64,000 nucleotides of DNA from Syncephalastrum monosporum B8922. Taxonomy: Eukaryota > Mucoromycota > Mucoromycetes > Mucorales > Syncephalastraceae. A model generated the notes under the pieces. That model was given only the letters and a program-made list of their open reading frames with translations, was not told the origin of the DNA and ran no database searches. Location: the NCBI GenBank assembly GCA_000697355.1, contig JNEN01000861.1, forward strand, positions 186,001 through 250,000. Direction: 5' to 3'. The position numbers were made by a program, and so were the translations under genes. Positions 51,361 to 62,725 of this stretch are shown piece by piece (within the stretch, counting starts at the first letter, position 1; the number at the start of each line of letters is the position of its first letter).

Positions 51361-53150
51361 ATGAGCCGTGACCAGCACAGTGGGTTTGCAGCCGACTCTC
51401 TGCACTCGCCTCCACCTACGCGAGCGAACTGGGACTCGCGTGAGGAACCTACAACCGACATTCCTCTCCACGACACTTCTTCCCCTCACGTCCAGTTCGC
51501 GCCTAAATCACCCTCCGTTATTCCCTCGCCCATCTACAATTCCCCTTCCGCCATGGCATCTCCTTCTCTTCAGTCTCCCATGCCTTTGCATTCACTTTCC
51601 ACGACCCACGCACCTTCAGCAGGCGGTCCTCGCAATTTTGCACAGGACACCTTTGCAAGGAATAATGCTGGGGGCAGCAGTATGAATACACCTATTCCTG
51701 CTATGGGTGATGAAAAGACGGCTGTCGAGACACGCGGTGATATGGGCTACGACATGTACAACAAGGCGTCAGACACGTCCACTTATTATGGTAACGCAAA
51801 GAACGGCTTGCGGTCGGATGGGTTTATGCGCCTGGAGAACAACGATGATGACGAGCCAAATCCATCTCAAGACAATAGTAACTACAACGCCGCGCGCGGC
51901 TACCCACCACCACCACCCCACATTCCACCCCAGCAGCAAAATCCATACCCGCCTTATATCCAACCTGTTGAAGACAAGCGGGGTCTGCTGACGCGGGCCC
52001 TGCTCGGCCCTGTCAGACGGCCCTGGTTCAGCTGGCTCTCTGGCGTTGCTATGCTTATCGTCTTGGTCATCGAACTCGTTAAAAACTCCCAGCTCACCGG
52101 AAGCGTCATCGAAACAAACCCTTTCAACGTCATGATTGGCCCAAGTTTCTCGGTAAGCATGCTCCACGTCAATCTTATGTGAACGCTACTTACACTCGAG
52201 ATTAGGTCCTCGTCAATATGGGCGCCAAGTTTACTCCTTGCATGCGCACCCTACCTGAATATTCCACTTCCTCACAGTTCAGCGGCTGCTGGACCGACAC
52301 AGAATCATGTTCTCTCGAAGAAATGTGCGGTTTTGGTGGATTTGGCGGCAGCGCTCCGAACCAGTCGTTCCGTTTCGTCGTACCCATATTTATGCACGCC
52401 GGTATCGTTCATTACGTAATGAACATGCTTTGCCACTTGCGGCTGGGTGCCGATCTCGAATGTCTTTTGGGTGCACCACGATACATTCTCCTCTACATGG
52501 CTGCCGGTATCTGGGGCTTTGTGCTCTCTGCCATGTTCAACCAAAGTACTTCGGGTACGTCGTGCTATATTTATCCCATTGGTATGGGTCGACTTATCCC
52601 CCTCCTTCTGCTTTGCATAGCATCCATGGGCTGTTCCGGTGCTTTGTTTGGTCTCATTGGATATATGTTCATTGATGTCATCGTTAATTGGAAGACTATT
52701 CATCGCCCCATGGCCGAGTTAATGAAGCTATTAATCATGACGATCATTTCTCTTGTGCTGGGTTTGCTGCCAGGCTTAGATAATTTCTGCCATTTAGGTA
52801 AGTCTGCGCCACATTCCCCTTATGTATACCTCCTCATCATGCCATGACTAGGTGGCTTCGTCGTGGGCCTCGTGATGGGTGCCTTCCTTGCTCCTATGCG
52901 ACCCGGCACATCGGTGCGTGGCAAATGGTTCACTTGGGGTATCCGTATTGTCGCGTTTGTCCTCTTGATCATCATGTTTGCCGTCACCATTAACGCGTTT
53001 TACACCGCAAATGACCCGGCTGAGGTAAGAGAGTACAAACATATTTTTTGGGAAAAAACAAAGACAGCAGTGTACTCAATGGCCGAATAGATTTGCCCCA
53101 ATTGCAAGTATCTCTCGTGTCTGCCCGTGAGGAATTGGTGCGATATGTAA
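51361..53150 (+). CDS. rhomboid family intramembrane serine protease
   Basis: Polytopic protease cutting membrane helices. A long disordered N-terminal region (to about 215 residues: Ser/Pro-rich, with PPPPPHIPPQQQNPYPP) precedes the first helix, FSWLSGVAMLIVLVIELVKN. The luminal loop is Cys-rich (CWTDTESCSLEEMCGFGGFG). Then FRFVVPIFMHAGIVHYVMNM, the catalytic Ser in ASMGCSGALFGLIGYMF, and the catalytic His in LDNFCHLGGFVVGLVMGAFL. Both residues of the Ser-His dyad are present. The last exon adds a Cys-rich cytosolic tail, ICPNCKYLSCLPVRNWCDM. The tail exon starts after a 64-nt intron; without it the protein would end differently. The ATG at 51361 is the first with the Ser/Pro region. Confidence 0.92.
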
Positions 53151-53550
53151 CCAGCACCAATCACACCATGTGGCATTTCCTCTACCAGAACTCTTGTTCG
53201 ACTATGGATAAAAATAGATGCCAAGTAAATACGCCTCTTTGCATAAACAAGAGGCTTCGTACGATGATGATGAGACCCTTGTAAAATACAAAATATTTTT
53301 TTAAAGGAAAAAGCACGTTCGGACGGAACAGGCTATATTACTCATTTTCTCATAAATGACTGAGCGATGAAATACATTGCAGACTCGGTTAAAGAGGAAC
53401 AAAGAGCGCGCGAGCTGATGAAATCTATCAGATTGTAATAATCAGATAGAAGAGGTTGAAGAGCAGACATAAAGCAAACCGGCATGGCGGATATTTCATA
53501 TAAACATGCTCGATCCTCCGATGGTCACACAGAAACACTTGAAAATCAGG

Positions 53551-53558
53551 TATAAAAG
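53551..53558 (+). promoter_or_regulatory. TATA box of the SOD1 gene
   Basis: TATAAAAG 74 bp before the SOD1 start codon, with a pyrimidine-rich stretch between; a good match in sequence and spacing for a short leader. Confidence 0.6.
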
Positions 53559-53624
53559 CTGGTCTAAATCCACTAGCCCAAAGTCTCTACCTCACTTTTC
53601 CACATTCGCACGTTTACATTCGCT

Positions 53625-54280
53625 ATGGTTAACGCTGTTGCTATCCTGAGCCAGTCTGCTGCCATCACCGGCATGATCAACTTCACTCAGCCCCATCCTG
53701 GTGCCCAAACTACCATCACCGCCAAGATCCACGGCCTTGAGCCTGGCAAACATGGTATCCACGTCCACTCACTCGGCGATATTTCGGGTGGTATGTACTT
53801 CTGTCGCTTCATGCGGTGCACGCGTTGACAGAATCGCTTACGCGTTCATAGGTTGTAACTCTACTGGCACTCACTGGAACCCTAAAAACATGACGCACGG
53901 TGGCCCCGAGGACAAGGTCCGCCACGCCGGTGACTTTGGCAACGTGGTGGCGGATGGTAATGGCGACGTCGACTTCAACCTTCATGACGACGTCGCCACG
54001 CTTTTTGGCCCAGAATCTATTATTGGGTAAGCTATTGAAAAATAAGCCTCGTGACACACCTTTTTTGACAAATTGAGGCGCAATTACAGCCGTGCTATTG
54101 TGGTCCACGCTTTGGAGGATGACCTCGGCCGCGGCGGTGATGCCGAGTCCAAGAAGACTGGTAACGCCGGTGGTCGCCTTGCTTGCGGTATTATTGGCAG
54201 TAAGTAGCACGATAAATGTCAAACTAGGCACGTCTCTAATCTTCTGTTTCACAGTTTCTTCGCTAGAGGACCTTGATTAA
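53625..54280 (+). CDS. SOD1: Cu/Zn superoxide dismutase
   Basis: Cytosolic homodimer that dismutates superoxide. [20 protein letters not shown], then [20 protein letters not shown] with the first two copper His. After the intron, [18 protein letters not shown] gives the bridging His (THWNP), then a zinc His, and [19 protein letters not shown] gives another. [20 protein letters not shown] has the last copper His; [13 protein letters not shown] has the active-site Arg and the disulfide Cys. Three introns (about 53791, 54026, 54201). No signal peptide. All ligands and the structural disulfide pair are present, so it should be active. Variants from common SODs (GTHWNP for GPHFNP) are conservative. 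Confidence 0.95.
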
Positions 54281-54482
54281 CCAAGGAATGTGTTTGCAAA
54301 CGGTTTAATGTACATGATAGAGGTGTATAAAAGAAAAAAATGAAGGAGGGAAACGACGTTGATATGTAGATTACCAGGTACATACACGCGTGGCGATCGA
54401 TGATGTACAGTAAAATTCTTTTCCAATGTTATACATATTTTCTTTTTGCGTCGTATTTTATCCGATTCTGGTCTCGATGTGA

Positions 54483-55643
54483 TCAAAGTTCATTACCGAC
54501 TGTAACCCAGTAATCGCGCAAATTGTTCTTGCGTCCGAAGATTTCGAGGTATTTGCCTGTTTTTGAACTTATTGTCAGTATCAAGATTAAACAATATATG
54601 AACCACCGATTTACCGTTGGGCACCAGCTCCTCGATGAGCTCATAGAGTTCCTCTGGCTTTTGACTTTGTCCTCTCCGTTCGGAGAAAATGACATCCGAT
54701 CCCACTGAATGCCGGCAGTTGGGTGGATCCTCGCCCTAGATGTTTATGTTATATGAGCCTTTGTACATCGTGTCTTTTCCTGTTTTCTACCTTTTTGCCC
54801 ACCAGACAAGTTTCTTTAGCATGCTGCAGGTAGTAACCGTGGCCCTTTGCCATACGTCGATTGACGGTCTGTTTTACCCAGGTAATATCGTCTACATAGC
54901 TATTCACGATAAAAATTAGGGTGACGCATGAGTAGTATGCCCTAAACTTACTGGTAGCCCCACCGCTCCATGAGTTCAAAAGCTTTGGCATATTTGTTAT
55001 TGATGACCCAGATGAATATGAAACCGTTCTTCTGCAGTTTTTGGATAGGGATTTCCTCAATGCAGATGTCGGGCAATTGTTGGTAACCAATGGCAACCTA
55101 ACGAGAGCTTTAGTTCTTCCATATGCGTTAAATACGTCTATATGTTTCTTTGACATACACCGCGTGTGGGGGCGTGGGTAGCTAACTGCCACGGCGGGGC
55201 TGCGACGATCACGTCAAACTGTACTTCGGATGCAAGTGCCTATTATACAGGTTAAATTTGCCCAAGCTTTGCCATAACAGCTTATTTGTTGTACCTCCCA
55301 GTCGAAGGTCATGACGTTGGCCTTGATGGGAACACACCACTCCGGCGCCTCGAATTCCTCAAGGTCTAGAAGAAAAAGTATGTATCAGCCATGTCGCAGA
55401 AGAAGGAGCGTATATGTGGCATTTACCTTGTGGATCGAGTTCTTCGTCATTTTTGTTGTTTTTACCGGCTGCAGTGGATTCCTCGATTTGCGAGATTTCG
55501 GTTTGGAGGGCGTCGATCTGGAGTTGTAGCTCGATTTCTCTGCGCAATAAGTTCTTGAGGGTGGTATCGGTGACGGTCGATTCGTCAATAGTATCAAGAT
55601 CAAAACCAGAAACAGAGCTGGGAGATGCTTCCCGTGATGACAT
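54483..55643 (-). CDS. MT-A70 family N6-adenine methyltransferase-like protein (MTA1/METTL3 type) with altered catalytic motif
   Basis: Built from seven exons, all with good GT/AG and frame. The N-terminus MSSREASPSSVSGFDLDTID leads to a coiled helix (LKNLLRREIELQLQIDALQ), then LEEFEAPEWCVPIKANVMTF. The methyltransferase core reads QFDVIVAAPPWQLATHAPT, GVAIGYQQLPDICIEEIPI, KNGFIFIWVINNKYAKAFEL, VDDITWVKQTVNRRMAKGHG, YYLQHAKETCLVGKKGEDPP, KPEELYELIEELVPNG and KYLEIFGRKNNLRDYWVTVG. MT-A70 enzymes carry DPPW; here the Asp codon reads GCC (Ala), giving APPW. The GHGYYLQHAKETCLVG wording and lack of METTL3-type zinc fingers point to the MTA1-like branch linked to DNA 6mA in ciliates and early-diverging fungi. 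It may be a non-catalytic partner subunit. Divergent from ASF1. Confidence 0.88.
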
Positions 55644-56221
55644 GTTATGGAAAGAAGGACAACAAACGGTTTCTGTGGGTGTATCAAAAATTGAGTGACA
55701 GCAGTGGGAAGTCGCGTTCTCGCGTTCCTATTTTTCACGCGTTGCACCCCGCTTGCCACCACCCGAGAGCTGAATGTCCGCAGATCCTTTGACGGTATAC
55801 ACGTCTTCCTTCTCAAGCCATCCATGGGCTCCTGCGTGTTTTCTTCGGAGTACATACTAGGACTGCGTGCAGTAGAGAGCTATATCTGCAGAGATCATGG
55901 TCAGGGCACAGGTATCACCACGGCGACTCATAGCGCCATTGCAGTGGGAGTATAGCCTAACGGTATAGACAATAGGCTTCTGTCTCGAGATTCAGCAAGC
56001 ACTATCTAGGGCACATACCCTGTGAGTCTTTTTATTACCATACCCTAATGATAGTCTTAATAAAAGTGCGCCTGTGAGGGGACAAAATCCAAGTCCATCA
56101 GGCTGAAAAAGCGGAGAATGGACAATCGACGCGCACGCGTCGCGTCTTTGTCTTTGGCTGCTGAATTTGCTCCTGTGCCTTTTTCTTGTTCTTTTCGTTT
56201 CTTCTCTTCTCCTCAGCTGTC
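55644..56221. promoter_or_regulatory. divergent promoter region of the MT-A70 gene and ASF1
   Basis: 578 bp shared upstream region. A long ATG frame on the minus strand (55855 downward) only overlaps exon 1 of the MT-A70 gene in another frame. No other gene is seen. Confidence 0.5.
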
Positions 56222-56987
56222 ATGTCTCTCGTCAACATTCTCAACATTTCCGTCCTCGACAATCCCGCGCCCTTTTCGCACCCGTTGCAGTTTGAGATTA
56301 CCTTTGAATGCAACGCCGAGCTCAAGAATGGTACACTTCATCTTTTTGCTGGCTTATTTTTACCTTGATTGACCTTGCCCGTTGTAAAGATCTCGAATGG
56401 CGAATGATCTATGTTGGTGCGGCGGAAAGCAAGGATTACGATCAAGTTCTGGACTCCATCATGGTGGGCCCCGTGCCTGTAGGTGTGAATAAGTTTGTTT
56501 TTGCGGTAAGGTGGAGGAAAGCGTGTGCCGAGAGAGGTTCATTAACGTGGGTGGTAATGGCAGGCGGATGCGCCCAAGATTGAGCTGTTACCTCAGCATG
56601 ATCTGTTGGACTGCACTGTTATCCTTCTGAGCTGTCTCTACAACGACCAAGAATTTGTGCGTGTTGGATACTACGTGCACAACGAATACGTCGATGAAGA
56701 GCTCCGCGAGAACCCGCCTGCTACTCCCAAGGTCGACCGCCTGCAGCGAAATATCTTGAGTGAGAAGCCCAAGGTCACCCGATACACGATCAACTGGTAA
56801 TCCTGGCTATCGCTGTCGAGATGGAGTATACTGATGATTTGAACCTTTATAGGTCTGACGATCCTACCCCTGCCGTATCCGACGCACAGCCTCCTTCGGA
56901 ACAGCAGGTAATTAAGACAAGTGCACCATACATATCCGAACCCAACTCACCATATTAAAACATTACCAGGATATGATGGTCCAGTAA
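56222..56987 (+). CDS. ASF1: histone chaperone ASF1
   Basis: Binds H3-H4 dimers and hands them to CAF-1/HIRA during replication-coupled and independent chromatin assembly. [20 protein letters not shown] starts the Ig-like ASF1 core, then [111 protein letters not shown]. These contain the H3-H4-binding face residues of the family. Four or so introns. The acidic C-terminal tail is short ([18 protein letters not shown], then DMMVQ), shorter than the yeast tail. Confidence 0.96.
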
Positions 56988-57829
56988 CAGGGTTAGTTAT
57001 CTATCCAAATCACCCACCCCTTCCATTCAAATGTACATCTGCCAGCCTAAGCAACAATCCTATTTCATACACCTCTCTCAACAAATAAGCAAAGTGTGTG
57101 TTGGGAGAAAGAAAAAGAGACAAATCGCTACTGCACGTACGCCTCTGTGTGTGTCACCCTCGTGAAAGGCGTCTGCATGCAATAAAGCGGATGGTATGGC
57201 AACGTGTTGATCCATATTACCAATTCCATTTGATGCCCGCTCAACGAACCTAATTACGCGATACATACTTGTGTATACATGACATAAGACATGTGCTTGA
57301 CATAATTTCATATGTTTCCTCAATTATCACACCGTACTAGAAAGAGAGTTGGGAAGGTGAGCTTGCTGCAAAACCCAGTATTATGGTTGATATCCACAGG
57401 CACGTCCGATGCGTATACACATGTATCTAGCGGCACATCACCCGTTTTTAAGCATGTCAACAAATGCTATGTATGAGAGTGTGTAGAGGAGTCAAGGTGA
57501 TACTTGGCGAACCTACACCAGGGTGATCGCATCAAATTGATTATTTCAACCGTCTCTTTCCTTTCTTTAGATGGTGTGACAGCAGAAGTCCCCCATGAGA
57601 GAACGAAAAAATGAAGTAAATAGGAAGTTCGTAGTATATTGGTATGCTATGACGTGGAATTGATACATGTGAAAGCGGCGTGATATATAAAGATGGATGT
57701 GTTATGTGAACGTGTGTGCGAGCGTACGGGCGTGTGTGCGTGTGTGTATGTGTGTGTGAATGAACAACGACGATGGAATGATGGAAGGTTATCAAGAAAA
57801 GGAAGGGGAGCGAAAATGCTACAGTGATA
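56988..57829. other. convergent intergenic region, no gene seen
   Basis: About 840 bp between the ends of ASF1 and the coiled-coil gene. Only short frames and a GT-rich microsatellite. Confidence 0.5.
57731..57759. repeat. GT-rich microsatellite
   Basis: Imperfect (GT)n run with GC and TATG interruptions in the 3' region of the coiled-coil gene. Confidence 0.85.
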
Positions 57830-59625
57830 CTATTTTTCCATGATGGCTTCGGGGCCGTGCCACAAATTGATCATTAATGCAGTAGTGAGGACAATAGTGA
57901 ACCGACTCCAGCGCCAGACTGCGTAAAAGACACCTTGAAAGAGAGACATATCACCTTGCGCGGCATCCAAGGCAGCTGCGGTCGACTGATAGTGCTTATG
58001 CCGCAAGCGGACAAGGTTTATATCGTCAGCTGACCGGCCGTGAGGGCTTGGATACAGGTCCTTGACGGCGTATACACTGCTTGACTGGGGGCCAAATAGA
58101 TCATCCCAGGCATCACATTCCTCTGTGGATTCAAGGGAGCGTATTCTGTTTTCCATGGTTTCAAACGCGTTGCTATAAGTAGGTGCGGATGCGGATGGTG
58201 CAAGACGGAGGGGTGTTTTGTCCTGCTTTTTGTTGGATGAAGGTGTTTGTTGTGTAAGGGTAGTCGAGAAGGCGGTCAAGGTGCTCCTGGCACTGTCGGG
58301 CGGTCCAGAAAAAGCGGCCATGCTGTGCTCGGTAAGCTGCGCGGCTACCTCACGCATGCGTGTTAGGGAGCAGCTGATACCGTCGTGTACATCTTGTTCT
58401 TGTTTTTTCCAGGCGTTTTCGAGTTCGCCCATGAGGCTCCTCTGGACTTGTTGTGGCGACTGCAAGCTGGTGTCTCGGAAGTACGATCGTCGTGGTGATG
58501 GTCCGCCGCACTCGCTCGAAATGGGGGACCAGCATACGCCGCGGTCCCGCAAACGGCCGAGGATGACACGGTGCTCTTCGAGGCTGGTGGTGAGTTCCTC
58601 AATGTGTCTAAATTGGCGGTGGTAAGCAGCCTGGAGCGCTGCGTGACCTTCCTGGGTAAATTGAAGTTGCTCGTATTGATGGCGCAGGTGGTCCATGTCG
58701 GCGAGGGCACCGGCAAGTTTCGTTTCGATCGCTTGCTTAGCGGCTGCAAGCTGCGCATGATCAGATTCGAGCTGGGCAAGTTGCACGCTCAAGCGCTGAA
58801 GGTCTTCTTCAGGCTGGGAAGCGTCGTTGCGCACGGTCTTATCTTTTTTTGGGCTGTGATACTCCTGAATGTGATGCTCACGTTTTTGCTCGAGTTCCTG
58901 GATCTTGGACTCTGCACTGTCCAAATGGGCCCGCAGCGAGTCAATATCACGCTGCAGAAGCTCAGCCTGCCGATTATGATTACGTTTGGTTGCGTCGGAC
59001 TCTGTGAACGTCCGATCGAGTGCCGTCTGCATCTCTCGATTTTTACGCTCCAGGGCCTCAATTATGGCTTCACGTGCCCGTTGTTTAGATATTAGTCGCA
59101 TGCCTTCGTCATCATCTGGCTCGTCTGTGTGCCGGTCGCTCGTCGGTGTTTTCAGCAGACCGTATTCTTCCTCAGGTGAAGGCGTGTGCATCGACGTCGC
59201 ACGGACTTGGTCCAATAAACCTTCGTACTTTGCTTTCAACAGCTGGTTGTTTTCCAACAGGGACTTTCCGATTTCGGCAGCTAGTGCGAGGTCTGACAAG
59301 CGTAACAACAATGGCAAGTGAGCCAGTCTGTATCTGCATATGCATGCAGCTAAATATTACCTCGCTCCCTCTCACGAAGCGACGAATACGCGTTCTTGAG
59401 CAATGTCGTCAACTCCTGCGATGATTTTTCCGCAACCCAGGAAAATGTGGACATGAAAGATGTGGATGACAACCCCCCTGGCGACATCGGTTCAGGCCAT
59501 CCTGAACCATTTGTATCCGTCGCTTGCTGCTTCTGTGCGGACGAGCATTGAGTGGGTGTAGACAAGGAAGAGTGCAACAGGCTGTTGTTGTTGTTGAGAC
59601 GGGGCGGTGGGTTGCGACGTAGCAT
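57830..59625 (-). CDS. membrane-anchored coiled-coil protein with CC1-box-like motif
   Basis: Two exons. MLRRNPPPRLNNNNSLLHSS starts a Ser/Gln-rich stretch, then WVAEKSSQELTTLLKNAYSS. The second exon opens with DLALAAEIGKSLLENNQLLK, which matches the CC1-box pattern (AAxxGxxLL) of dynein adaptors such as BICD, TRAK/HAP1 and Spindly. A long coiled coil follows (about residues 90-330), rich in Glu, Gln and Leu (EALERKNREMQTALDRTFTE; LQRLSVQLAQLESDHAQL). After a Ser/Pro linker and an acidic part, the C-terminus has a membrane helix, FTIVLTTALMINLW, with 10 residues after it, so it is tail-anchored. No enzyme domain. A role linking a membrane to microtubule transport is inference. Confidence 0.75.
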
Positions 59626-60094
59626 GTGTAATTTTTTGTTGTTCTGGAGGTAAAAAGGAAAGGGAATGGAAGTAGAAAAATAAAAGAAAAAAAAAAGGTT
59701 GATGAGTGGGAAGAAGAGATTACGGGAGAGAAAAAAGAAGGAAAATGCTTGTGAAAAAGAAGGAGGGCAAAGGGATTAGGTAGGACACTCACTCACTGAA
59801 GAGAGAGAGAGAGGGAAAAAGAGAGAAAAAGAGAGGAGAAAAGGTGTCGGAGTCGTCTGCGCTTTCTCATGCACTCTTCTCTTCCCCATGCGGCGCTGTG
59901 GTCAAGCCCTTATTAGGAATGTGCTCAAAAGACTCAAGCTCAGCAACGTCAAACAATAGTTGGGGGCAATCCATTTCTTTACACACACAACACACACTCG
60001 TAGTTTGCTGTTGTGCAACGTCTTTTTATTTCTTGAGTGTATAGCTTTTAATTACAATACTCATTTAGCAACGTGAGCAAACATTAATCCAAGA
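59626..60094. other. promoter/leader region of the coiled-coil gene
   Basis: Purine/pyrimidine-rich tracts (GAGA and TTTC runs near 59800) and no gene; the RecQ gene ends at its right side on the same strand. Confidence 0.5.
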
Positions 60095-62725
60095 TCATCT
60101 TGTTTGCTTGTGTGGCGTCGCTGCGTTCGGAAAGGGGCCGGTCTGCATATCGTCTTCGTCATCAGACACCACAATAACAGGTGCCGTCCTGCGACGCTTG
60201 GGTGCATTTTCTACCTCGCTTTCCTCCTCGTCTACCTGCCCAGATGCAGCCGTCGTTAGAAAGTCCAGCTTGATTTTGACGGGGCATTCGGCAGTGCCAA
60301 CAATGGGCTTGCGGATATGGTGGAGTGAGGATGCCCGTGCGCCTTCGATGATGTACCTTGGAGGGGAGGTTGCCAGGTGATGTCAGCAAAATATAACGGC
60401 CCACATCCGCGTAAAGACCGACACTTACGAGATGTTGGCGTAGGCTGTAAAATGGAAATCCTCCGCAAGGTAGCCTTCAATCACCAAGTGGTTGACAATT
60501 CTCTCTAAGTCAAAGTCACTGAACTCCTTTTTGGCAGGCACTTCTGCGTCCGGGTCATCTTTAATTGATTCTGCCTTGGCTGCCTTTAGACCGCGGCCAC
60601 GCCAAAGCTGAATCAGCTTCAGCATGGTCACTCGTTCCTTGGCACTCCTCAAGCGTCGGCACAGACGTACGAGCGTGATAGCCTCTAGTGTGATATCCTT
60701 CGTTACCACCCGCGCCCCATCGTTGCTTGTGCGAGTGCAGTTGTCACATTGGCCACAAGGTTTGTCAGGCGTGATTTCGTTCACCAATGTATCGGCGAGT
60801 CCGTTGGATGTAATGGATGGATCGAAGGAGAAGTACTTTTCGAAAAATATCTTCCGACATAAGCGAAAGTCTTGTCCGTACCTGAGTATGCTGTACACTA
60901 TTACATCGAATACCGTGTGAATTCGATATCATTGAAATCCTTTTCTGTCTTTGCCCCTGCAGCACGTGAATAACTTACGATTTGATACACCCTGCACCTC
61001 CGTCACCACCATGGAGGACAATCTGGATGCTAAAGTCATCCTTTGAGTAAGCTAGCACGCGTGTATCCAAAGAGAAATTTCTGATTCTGACCATCTTGCC
61101 CTGGGAATAGAATCATGTGAGTCTAAAGCGATCATCTTCCGTTTCATATCAACCCAGCATACCTCTATAATAGAGTACACACTCAGCTCTCTCCCCGTCC
61201 CGACCTAACATCACAAACGTCAGTGATTTTTGAATTTGCACCGCGCCGGTTGGCGTCGTTACCTGCACGTCCGCTCTCCTGGTAGTAACCCTCAATAGAT
61301 TTTGACATGGAGTGGTGGATGACGAACCGAGTCTTGAGGTGGTTGATGCCCATGCCAAAGGCAATGGTGGCGACAATGACATGGATTTGGTTGTCCCGCC
61401 ATTGGCGATGGATTTCTTCCTTGTCCTCCTATCGTAAACAGTGAGTATCTGCATAGAATTCAAACAAATGCGCACATAGTGCATACATGTTCTAAATCTG
61501 CATGGTATACGCCACACCGAATCCTGCCTCTGCTTTCCTTGTATAGCCCGCCCGCCACTAGGTGTGTTTCTTTCTTTGTGAGACAGTAAACAATTCCAGA
61601 AGACCGCGGATAGTTGTTCGTGATCCACTTGGCCATATGCTGAATCACGGCGCCCGGCTTGTCGGGTTTTTCAAACACCTTGTACACCAGATTCGGTCCT
61701 GTTTATTTCGAAAGCATGCATGCGAGCGCGTGTTTGTAAGTATTATAAGCCTAAGTAGACCTGCTTTGTATACTTACGGTAGAGCGGTGCGCTGTACACG
61801 AGCGTGCCGTTCCGTCTCTGTGGAAGCTCGAGACCGAGGATACTAATGACATCTCTCATGACACGCCAGGGGCAGGTGGCAGTGAGCGCCATGATGGGAG
61901 TCTTGGTGAACACTTTCTTGATAAACACATAAGAATGCAGCCGTGTTTACGCCGATGCACAGCTTACTCGTAGAACATTTAACTGTTTGTAATCGGGCCT
62001 GTGGATGATTTCAGTTTTGTTTAGATCACAGCAACAGCAACCGGAGTCACATGGGCATGGACCTACCGGAAGTCGTGACCTTGCTGGGAACAGCAGTGGG
62101 CTTCATCAATGACGATGCGTGACAAGCGCCCAAGGTCATAAGCCTTATTAAGTTTACTCATGAAGCGCTTGCTTTTGGCGATTTTTTCGGGCGTAACATA
62201 AAGGAGCTTGAAGGAATCCTTCTCCTTCTGTGTCAACTGTGCCTGGATCCGGTCGACCACATTTTTCGGTGATGCTGCGGTCAGGAACTCTGCACGAATG
62301 TCAGCCTCGTGCAGATGATATACTTGGTCTTGAATGAGAGAAACGAGCGGCGATACCACGAGCGTAAACCCTTCCTCCATCAGAGCAGGCAACTGATAGC
62401 ACAGCGACTTGCCACCACCTGTGGGTAGGACAACAAAGATGTCGCGCTTGCGATCCAAAGCCGCATTAAGAATAGGCCGTTGCAACGATCGAAACTCGCG
62501 TATATTCCAATGATCTCTGGCGAGTTGGTCCATGCGCTGAGTCCACGGAAAATGAGTCGACCCATAGTCGGGAAGGCTATCGTCGATACCAGAGCTAGAA
62601 TTCTTCTCCAGTTCTTCCACTTCTGTCAGCTCGAAAAAGAGATCCTGTCGGCGAGCTTCAAGCGTCGCAATGTGCTCATCAATAGCTTCAATCTCGTTCT
62701 GGATCTCCTCCTTTCGGCTTGCCAT
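60095..62725 (-). CDS. RecQ family DNA helicase (RECQ1-like)
   Basis: 3'-5' DNA helicase for replication-fork and recombination repair. A coiled N-terminus [20 protein letters not shown] precedes the helicase core. [20 protein letters not shown] (motif I), [16 protein letters not shown] (Ia), [20 protein letters not shown] (II plus aromatic loop), [20 protein letters not shown] (III), [12 protein letters not shown] (IV), [20 protein letters not shown] (V) and [12 protein letters not shown] (VI). Then the RecQ zinc domain ([11 protein letters not shown]) and an RQC winged helix. The C-terminus ends in [14 protein letters not shown], a SUMO-interaction-like motif, and a basic tail. The loop after motif II reads SQQGHDFRP where RecQ proteins have SQWGHDFRP. 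Architecture most like human RECQ1. About nine exons. Confidence 0.92.

Noticed and set aside
55385..55855. 156-codon minus-strand ATG frame over the start of the MT-A70 gene
   Set aside because: It overlaps exon 1 in another frame, while the MT-A70 frame is the one continued by all downstream exons.
55940..56015. tRNA-like stretch with an A-box-like TAGCCTAACGGT
   Set aside because: No pairing acceptor stem and no proper B box (GGTTCRANTCC) at the right distance.
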